A DNA stretch of 64,000 bases from positions 1-64,000 of the forward strand of contig PBKA01000019.1 in NCBI GenBank assembly GCA_002721305.1. The letters run 5' to 3'. Position numbers and translations under genes: made by a program. The DNA comes from Acidimicrobiaceae bacterium (GTDB lineage Bacteria > Actinomycetota > Acidimicrobiia > Acidimicrobiales > Poriferisodalaceae). Every line of letters starts with the position of its first letter. Position 1 is the stretch's first letter. Under the pieces are notes generated by a model. The model saw nothing but the letters and a program-made list of their open reading frames with translations, did no database searches and was not told the origin of the DNA. Shown here in pieces: positions 58,612 through 64,000 of this stretch.

Positions 58612-59772
58612 GTGCGGATAGGAATCGTCTCGCCATATAGCCTCAGCACTCCAGGAGGGGTGCAGACGCAAGTCCTCGCTTTAGCAAGGGCCCTGGGAAA
58701 ACTTGGGCACAAGGTTCGAGTCTTAGGGCCCTGTGATGGCGCGCCTCCTGAAACTGGAGTCACGCCCCTAGGTGCCAGCATCCCTACTTTCGCCAACGGC
58801 TCCATAGCCCCAATTGCGCCAGATTTGGCGTGCACTCTGCGAACGATTAGAGCTTTCCGAGACGAAGAGTTCGACGTCGTACATATCCATGAGCCGATCT
58901 GTCCGGGACCGTGCCAAACGGCATTGTTTCTTCGTAGTGCGCCCATCGTAGGAACCTGGCACGCGGCGGGAGGCAGCAAGGCGTACATGACCCCCGGGGT
59001 CCGATGGCTTGCCACAAGGATGAATATCCGAACCGCTGTTTCCGAAGACGCCAAACATATGGCGCATCAAGCTCTCGGTGGGAGCTATGACGTGGTCTTT
59101 AACGGCATTGAGATCAACAAATTTCGGGACGCGAAAGCGGCTACTTCTGAAGGCTCAACGATCGCTTACGTTGGTAGACACGAACCTCGCAAAGGGCTGG
59201 AAGTGTTGCTCCAATCGATGATGTCGTTACCTCAAGACGTGACGTTGTGGATCATGTCCGATGGCCCTCAAACCGAGGAATTGAGAAGTAAGTATGAGGG
59301 AGACTCCCGACTTCGTTGGCTTGGTCCAGTCAGTGATGAGGAGAAGATAAGCAGGATAAAAGGCGCCGACATATTGTGTGTACCTTCGCTTCGGGGAGAA
59401 AGTTTTGGGATTGTCCTCTTAGAAGCTATGGCAGCAGGAACACCCGTAGTAGCAAGTGACTTGCCGGGATACAGAAACGTTGCTGTTAACGGCGATGAGG
59501 CCTATCTCGTGCCGCCGGGTGATGCGACGACCTTGACTGCGGCTCTGGCAAAGGTCCTGAAAGATCAGCCGTTAGCAAATGGGCTCTCCCAGGCTGGCAG
59601 CAAACGAGTAGCAGAATTCTCGATGGAACGTTTAGCCGAAATCTACGTAGGCCTGTACGAACGAGCCATAGAGATTGAAAAAGAAGACCCTGATAGAGGC
59701 GGTTGGCGGGGCGAGTTGACCCGCATGGGTTGGCCCTTCAAGTTAGGTAAAGAAGCCGATCGGGCCTTTTGA
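58612..59772 (+). CDS. pimA: Phosphatidylinositol alpha-mannosyltransferase PimA (GT4)
   Basis: A 386-residue GT4 glycosyltransferase from GTG 58612; the frame extends upstream but PimA-type proteins start at IGIVSPYSLSTPGGVQTQV. The N-terminal GG loop is in PGGV; the C-terminal domain has YVGRHEPRKGLEVLLQ and the nucleotide-sugar ExxxxxxxE motif in ESFGIVLLEAMAAGTPVV. It transfers mannose from GDP-mannose to phosphatidylinositol, the first PIM step. It lies immediately after the acyltransferase gene and before the M48-like gene. Confidence 0.92.
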   Translation: MRIGIVSPYSLSTPGGVQTQVLALARALGKLGHKVRVLGPCDGAPPETGVTPLGASIPTFANGSIAPIAPDLACTLRTIRAFRDEEFDVVHIHEPICPGPCQTALFLRSAPIVGTWHAAGGSKAYMTPGVRWLATRMNIRTAVSEDAKHMAHQALGGSYDVVFNGIEINKFRDAKAATSEGSTIAYVGRHEPRKGLEVLLQSMMSLPQDVTLWIMSDGPQTEELRSKYEGDSRLRWLGPVSDEEKISRIKGADILCVPSLRGESFGIVLLEAMAAGTPVVASDLPGYRNVAVNGDEAYLVPPGDATTLTAALAKVLKDQPLANGLSQAGSKRVAEFSMERLAEIYVGLYERAIEIEKEDPDRGGWRGELTRMGWPFKLGKEADRAF

Positions 59773-59850
59773 CAGCTGAACGGCGCTTGACCTTTACCAC
59801 CGTACAATGCGGTGCAGAGTTGCCAGGAAATATCGGAGACACGTAACCAA

Positions 59851-60648
59851 ATGGACAACCTGAGCGACAAAAATCAGCAACGCGCTGGCCTTCTGATGGC
59901 GCTGTTTGTGGTGAGTGCGGCAGCACTTTCGGTTGTTGTTTATTTCATAGCGAGCATTTTCTCGCTACCGGTTTGGATTGGAGTTCTGCTAGCAGTTCTG
60001 ACCCTGGTATCGCTTATCTACCTAAGTGCGAGTGCCGAACGTCGCATACTGAGCACTTTCGATGGCCAGCAAATTCTGGATAACGAACACCCTCGCCTCA
60101 TCAACCTGGTGGAAGGCGTGTGTCTGTCGACAGGCATTCTTGTTCCCGAAATTCGGGTGATCCCAACCGAAGCGCGCAACATTGCAGCGGTAGGACGCTC
60201 CATTGAACGTTCAACGCTCATCGTTACCTCGGGTCTCTTGGAGTCCGCCAGTCGAGTGGAACTAGAGGCGGTGCTGGCGAATCGAATTTCACAGATAGCA
60301 ACGGGTAAAACGGCGTTGACCACTGTGGCCCTGACAACCTTTGGTCTACAGATCGGAAGCGCTTCATTTCGGATCCAACCTTTCCTAGCGCTGCCGGCGA
60401 TCCTCAAGAAAAAAATAGGATTAGAACTCGACCCAAGTGACGATTTCGTTGGGGACAACGCTGCAGTAAAGATCACGCGCTACCCACCTGGCATGGCGGA
60501 AGCCTTGAAGATGATGGAAAATCGGAACCAAGTCACCGAATCCGGCCGGATCATCGATTCCTTATGGCTACTTAGCTCTGGCTCGAAGAACAAGAAGAAC
60601 AATAGGCCCACGGTCGAAGCCCGCATGACAGCGCTCCGCGAACTGTGA
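59851..60648 (+). CDS. M48 (HtpX-like) peptidase-family membrane protein lacking HExxH
   Basis: A 265-residue protein from ATG 59851. Two hydrophobic segments (LLMALFVVSAAALSVVVYFI and VWIGVLLAVLTLVSLIYL) are followed by a domain matching HtpX: NLVEGVCLSTGILVPEIRVI, AAVGRSIERSTLIVTSGLLE and VELEAVLANRISQIATGKTA. In HtpX the last block contains HExxH; here it is NRISQ, with none of the three zinc ligands. A later DDFVGDNAAVKITRYPPGMA matches the HtpX third-ligand helix with Gly-Asp for Glu-x-x-Asp. It is therefore likely a pseudoprotease or a scaffold. Confidence 0.75.
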   Translation: MDNLSDKNQQRAGLLMALFVVSAAALSVVVYFIASIFSLPVWIGVLLAVLTLVSLIYLSASAERRILSTFDGQQILDNEHPRLINLVEGVCLSTGILVPEIRVIPTEARNIAAVGRSIERSTLIVTSGLLESASRVELEAVLANRISQIATGKTALTTVALTTFGLQIGSASFRIQPFLALPAILKKKIGLELDPSDDFVGDNAAVKITRYPPGMAEALKMMENRNQVTESGRIIDSLWLLSSGSKNKKNNRPTVEARMTALREL

Positions 60649-60655
60649 TTCACCG

Positions 60656-61828
60656 ATGAAGCGAGTCAGCATCACCATAGGAGTATTCGCGATGTGCTGC
60701 ATCGCTTGTGCAGCTGACACCAAAGACGCTTATAACGCAGATGACAAACAAAACCAGAGTTACCAAACACAGTCAGGCGTTGACTCCACTACTACTACCG
60801 AATCCCGTGAATACGGATCAAAGGCACCGGAAATTTCTAATTCCGACGCGAGTGATTCACCGACGACGACCAACCCAGAACAGACTTCAGAAGAACCATC
60901 AGAGATTGAAACCTTGGCTCCGTTTCGAGGTGTTCCGATCAACCCTGAGGACCTTCTTTCGCCCCGCCTTGCGCTGAAGATCGACAACGCCCCGACAGCT
61001 CTTCCTCAAGAAGGTCTTCAAGACGCTGACATTGTTTTCGAAGAATTAGTTGAAGGTGGTCTGACGAGGTTCCTTGCCGTTTTCCAGTCGAAGATTCCAG
61101 AGTTCGTAGGACCTATTCGCTCCGGGAGATCAACCGATATACCGCTTCTCATGCCGTTTGATGGGGCGCTTTTCGGTTGGAGTGGATCGAACTGGGCGTT
61201 CCGAAAACTTTTGGAGACAGTCGCGATCACAGATGTCGGCCTCTACCGAAACCCCTCGACGTATTGGCGTCAAAGTGAGCGACCCTCACCGAGCAATTTG
61301 TGGGTTCGATCCTCACAACTAGTTGAACAGGCAGGGAGCGACCCACTGCCGCCTGAGCCGCTCTGGCCGTTCGAATCATCGAAACAAGCAAATGCTGAGC
61401 CGACTCGCCCCATCGAAGGGATCGAAGTGGACTGGGGTTCAACAAAGGTCTCGTATCGGTGGGATACCAAGCGAAAAGCGTGGAAGAGAGTTCAGAACGG
61501 CAATACCCATACAGCCGTGGACGCCGAGGGTGACGAAGTCGCGCTCGCTCAACAAAATGTGATTATCCAATTCACAAAGTATGTGTTGACCAACGAAGAG
61601 GACGCCAATGGTTCTCGAATTCCACTTGGGCAGGTATCGGAAGGTTCAGGTACCGCCTGGATACTCAAGAACGGCGGGATTGTTGAAGGAAGGTGGAGTA
61701 AAGCGAACATCACTGTTCACGCTGAGTTCGTCGACCAAGCAGGACGTGCGATAGCTATGTCGCCCGGAAGCACCTGGATTTTGCTGGCCCCTCGAGACTC
61801 CGTGAAAGTCCTCGAACTTGATGACTAA
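60656..61828 (+). CDS. DUF3048-domain secreted lipoprotein (YerB-like)
   Basis: A 390-residue protein. The N-terminus is a signal sequence (KRVSITIGVFAMCCIACAAD) with a cysteine suitable for lipid attachment. Residues about 25-90 are a Thr/Ser/Glu-rich linker. The DUF3048 core starts at LALKIDNAPTALPQEGLQDA and holds VFEELVEGGLTRFLAVFQSK, VGPIRSGRSTDIPLLMP, then a C-terminal half with RWSKANITVHAEFVDQAGRA and GSTWILLAPRD. DUF3048 proteins are extracellular, sometimes linked to sporulation or cell surface; function unclear here. Confidence 0.88.
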   Translation: MKRVSITIGVFAMCCIACAADTKDAYNADDKQNQSYQTQSGVDSTTTTESREYGSKAPEISNSDASDSPTTTNPEQTSEEPSEIETLAPFRGVPINPEDLLSPRLALKIDNAPTALPQEGLQDADIVFEELVEGGLTRFLAVFQSKIPEFVGPIRSGRSTDIPLLMPFDGALFGWSGSNWAFRKLLETVAITDVGLYRNPSTYWRQSERPSPSNLWVRSSQLVEQAGSDPLPPEPLWPFESSKQANAEPTRPIEGIEVDWGSTKVSYRWDTKRKAWKRVQNGNTHTAVDAEGDEVALAQQNVIIQFTKYVLTNEEDANGSRIPLGQVSEGSGTAWILKNGGIVEGRWSKANITVHAEFVDQAGRAIAMSPGSTWILLAPRDSVKVLELDD

Positions 61829-61872
61829 GTTAAGCCGACTCGTTCTGTAATTCGTGGGCTTAGACTAGAGGA

Positions 61873-62775
61873 ATGGCTGATAGTACAAGTAGTTCGAACT
61901 CGCAGGTTGGGACAGTGCGCGTCAAGCGAGGACTGGCTGACATGCTGCGGGGCGGTGTCATCATGGACGTGGTCACACCAGCAGAAGCAAAGATTGCCGA
62001 AGATGCGGGAGCGGTGGCCGTAATGGCTCTTGAGCGAGTACCCGCTGACATTCGACGAGATGGTGGTGTTGCTCGCATGAGCGACCCGGTCATGATCGAA
62101 GGAATACAAGCAGCCGTCACTATTCCAGTAATGGCCAAAGCGAGAATCGGTCACTTTGCTGAAGCCCAAATTCTTGAATCCCTCGGCGTCGACTATGTCG
62201 ACGAATCTGAGGTGTTGACCCCAGCAGATGAATCCCACCACATAGATAAATGGTCATTCACCGTTCCTTTTGTATGCGGAGCGACCAACCTTGGAGAAGC
62301 ACTTCGCCGCATCTCAGAGGGAGCCTGCATGATTCGTTCAAAAGGTGAAGCAGGAACAGGCAACATTGTTGAAGCGGTGCGTCATCTTCGATCGATACTG
62401 GGTGACATTCGAAAGATAACCCAGGCAGATGAGGCTGAATTGTTTGATTGGGCGAAGCAACTCCAGGCCCCTTTGGGCTTGGTCCAAGAGGTCGCAGAGA
62501 CTGGTTCTCTGCCGGTACCCATGTTCTGTGCCGGAGGAATAGCTACGCCAGCAGACGCTTCTTTGGTGATGCAACTGGGAGCCGAAGCGGTGTTCGTCGG
62601 GTCAGGAATTTTCAAGAGTGAGGATCCTGCGCCGCGAGCCAAGGCCATAGTTGAGGCGGTCACCCATTATGAAGACCCAGCGATGGTTGCCAAGGTAAGC
62701 CGAGGTTTAGGCGATGCCATGCCCGGCCTGGAAATCGGCGAACTTGAAACCAAACTCGCCGAACGCGGCTGGTAG
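61873..62775 (+). CDS. pdxS: Pyridoxal 5'-phosphate synthase, lyase subunit PdxS
   Basis: A 300-residue TIM-barrel protein with the PdxS signatures: [57 protein letters not shown] (the first imine-forming lysine), [15 protein letters not shown], and [19 protein letters not shown] (second lysine), then [17 protein letters not shown]. It condenses ribose 5-phosphate, glyceraldehyde 3-phosphate and ammonia to PLP, with PdxT supplying ammonia. Nine bases separate it from pdxT. Very conserved, intact. Confidence 0.97.
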   Translation: MADSTSSSNSQVGTVRVKRGLADMLRGGVIMDVVTPAEAKIAEDAGAVAVMALERVPADIRRDGGVARMSDPVMIEGIQAAVTIPVMAKARIGHFAEAQILESLGVDYVDESEVLTPADESHHIDKWSFTVPFVCGATNLGEALRRISEGACMIRSKGEAGTGNIVEAVRHLRSILGDIRKITQADEAELFDWAKQLQAPLGLVQEVAETGSLPVPMFCAGGIATPADASLVMQLGAEAVFVGSGIFKSEDPAPRAKAIVEAVTHYEDPAMVAKVSRGLGDAMPGLEIGELETKLAERGW

Positions 62776-62784
62776 ACGCTCAGC

Positions 62785-63375
62785 TTGTCAGCGGCAGTTG
62801 GAGTTCTAGCGTTGCAGGGCGCCTCAAGAGAACACACCGCCGCGCTCAAGAGACTTGGCGCGACCGTTCATCAAGTTAGATTGCCGGAGGATCTTGTCGG
62901 GATTGATGCCCTAGTGATCCCTGGTGGCGAGTCGACAACTATCTCCATGCTTCTGGAATCAAGCGGAACGTTTGAGCCTATAGCGCAGCTACTGCATGAA
63001 GGCCTGCCGGTCTTAGGTACCTGTGCCGGAATGATTCTGCTCGCTGGAGACGTCTTGGATGGACGACCAGACCAGAAAAGCTTCGCCCAAATTGATATAG
63101 CCGTTCGCCGAAATGGGTTCGGTCGACAAGTCGCAAGCTTTGAGTCAGATATAAGGATTAAAGGCTTCGAAGAACCATTCCCCGGAGTGTTTATTCGAGC
63201 TCCGGTGGTTCAAACCGTTGACAGGTCTGTCGAGGTCCTCGCGAGCGTCGAATTGGACGGGGGAAAACAATCGCCGGCCCTTTGCCGTCAAGGCAATGTC
63301 ATGGTCAGTAGCTTTCACCCGGAACTAACTGACGATTTACGTATTCATCAGATGTTTCTTACGAACATCAACTAA
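62785..63375 (+). CDS. pdxT: Pyridoxal 5'-phosphate synthase, glutaminase subunit PdxT
   Basis: A 196-residue class I glutamine amidotransferase: GVLALQGASREHTAALKRLG, LVIPGGESTTISMLLESSG, LGTCAGMILLAGDV (catalytic Cys), AFESDIRIKG-like region (FESDIRIKGFEEPFPGVFI) and FHPELTDDLRIHQ (His and Glu of the triad). It hydrolyses glutamine and passes ammonia to PdxS. The start is TTG 62785, directly followed by SAAVGVLALQG, which fits relatives. Same transcript as pdxS. Confidence 0.95.
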   Translation: MSAAVGVLALQGASREHTAALKRLGATVHQVRLPEDLVGIDALVIPGGESTTISMLLESSGTFEPIAQLLHEGLPVLGTCAGMILLAGDVLDGRPDQKSFAQIDIAVRRNGFGRQVASFESDIRIKGFEEPFPGVFIRAPVVQTVDRSVEVLASVELDGGKQSPALCRQGNVMVSSFHPELTDDLRIHQMFLTNIN

Positions 63376-63454
63376 GGGATGATGTGAATTGCTTGGGGCT
63401 TCGGCGTTCGCTCATCCCATAGACAATGGCAGAATATGAACCGGAGGTATCGAA

Positions 63455-64000
63455 GTGTCGGGCCATTCTAAGTGGGCAACCATCAAGCACAAGAAAGGTG
63501 CAGCCGACAAGGCTCGGGGAAAGCTGTTTGCGAAGCTGATACGACAAGTTGAAGTAGCGGCCCGCGAAGGCGGAGGTGACTTAGATTCCAATGCGAATCT
63601 GCGAACGATGTACCAGAAGGCCCGTGACAACTCCGTGCCGTTGGACACCATCGAGCGGGCAATCAAGCGTGGAACCGGGGAACTTGAGGGAGTCAATTAC
63701 GAGCAGGTCAACTACGAAGGCTACGCGCCACATGGTGTCGCAATGTTCGTCGATGTGCTGACTGACAATAGAAATCGGACTGGTGCCGAAATACGAAGCG
63801 TTTTCACCCGAGCTGGTGGGTCCCTAGCTGAACCTGGCGCGGTGGCGTGGCAGTTCGAACGCAAAGGCGTCGTGGTGGTGCCCGGAACCGTCGATGAGGA
63901 TCAAGTCATGATGGCCGCGCTCGAGGCTGGAGCAGAAGATGTGGTCGTTGAGGGCGACGCGTGGAGAGTCACTACCGAAGCTTCGGACACAGCGGCCGTT
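63455..64000 (+). CDS. YebC/PmpR family transcriptional regulator, 3' end outside window
   Basis: GTG 63455 with GGAGG seven bases upstream opens a frame running to the window end (182 residues so far). The sequence begins SGHSKWATIKHKKGAADKAR, the diagnostic start of YebC, followed by LFAKLIRQVEVAAREGGGD, LRTMYQKARDNSVPLDTIE, RAIKRGTGELEG, YEGYAPHGVAMFVDVLTDNR and AEPGAVAWQFERKGVVVV. The family regulates transcription and, in some cases, relieves ribosome stalling. The cluster order pdxS-pdxT-yebC matches that of Mycobacterium. Confidence 0.95.
   Translation, partial: MSGHSKWATIKHKKGAADKARGKLFAKLIRQVEVAAREGGGDLDSNANLRTMYQKARDNSVPLDTIERAIKRGTGELEGVNYEQVNYEGYAPHGVAMFVDVLTDNRNRTGAEIRSVFTRAGGSLAEPGAVAWQFERKGVVVVPGTVDEDQVMMAALEAGAEDVVVEGDAWRVTTEASDTAAV

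Noticed and set aside
60770-60900. Thr/Ser repeat in the DUF3048 gene
   Set aside because: A lipoprotein linker, not a tandem DNA repeat.
1-64000. tRNA, rRNA, CRISPR, insertion sequence or prophage genes
   Set aside because: No cloverleaf with TTCGA-type arm, no regular repeat-spacer arrays, no transposase or integrase motifs noticed in either strand; a computed search would be needed to be sure.

Overview
The window reads as a compact chromosome segment of a free-living, high-G+C Gram-positive bacterium (Actinomycetota). It has roughly 50-55% G+C by eye, and an Acidimicrobiia-like marine or freshwater lineage is my best guess. The reasons are a phosphatidylinositol-mannoside (PIM) lipid cluster, an InhA-like enoyl-ACP reductase, an NADPH:F420 oxidoreductase, two TIGR03084-type proteins, many acyl-CoA enzymes, and frequent GTG/TTG starts. 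I see no rRNA, tRNA, CRISPR array, phage or insertion sequence. Genes are tightly packed with many 4-bp overlaps, and no gap between called genes exceeds about 180 bases.

Layout. 1-8 kb: the end of an SPFH/stomatin gene, a tiny cysteine-rich DUF5522 gene, an NTF2-like protein, a methyltransferase, an acetyltransferase, SDR enzymes, a ThuA-like protein, an rRNA/tRNA 2'-O-methyltransferase and a TIGR03084 protein. 8-24 kb: a mosaic of catabolic or accessory genes (orphan PhnD-like binding protein, Rieske oxygenase, ABM monooxygenase, PPOX and SRPBCC proteins, acyl-CoA dehydrogenase, enoyl-CoA hydratase, several NTF2-like proteins, M24 peptidase, FAD oxidoreductase, NUDIX). 24-40 kb: TauD-type dioxygenase, YqeY, NtaA-type flavin monooxygenase, two PuuE-like deacetylase-family proteins, a double CaiB/BaiF CoA-transferase, then a minus-strand operon (NTF2-like, dienelactone hydrolase, MaoC-like, acyl-CoA carboxylase), and acetoacetyl-CoA synthetase. 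40-55 kb: CoaE, thioesterases, a second acyl-CoA dehydrogenase, an ABC ATPase, a heterodimeric ABC exporter, two CNNM/CorC-type membrane proteins and FabI. 55-64 kb: npdG, then a run of plus-strand genes matching the mycobacterial Rv2613c-Rv2603c order: HIT protein, PIP synthase, PIM acyltransferase, PimA, (M48-like and DUF3048 insertions), pdxS, pdxT, yebC (cut by the window end).

How the genes work together. The left and middle parts look like an oligotroph's broad catabolic kit, feeding oxidised and CoA-activated carbon into beta-oxidation-like and carboxylation steps. The right part is core envelope-lipid and PLP synthesis. The most noteworthy things seen are: (i) a fused biotin carboxylase-BCCP-carboxyltransferase gene interrupted by one in-frame TGA at a conserved glycine; (ii) two zinc-protease-like proteins (M48-like and M41-like) with altered HExxH motifs; (iii) an ABC exporter pair whose degenerate Walker B/Q-loop and degenerate signature map to the same composite ATP site; (iv) a PIP synthase with the motif arginine replaced by valine. 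I did not find a clearly novel multi-gene system.
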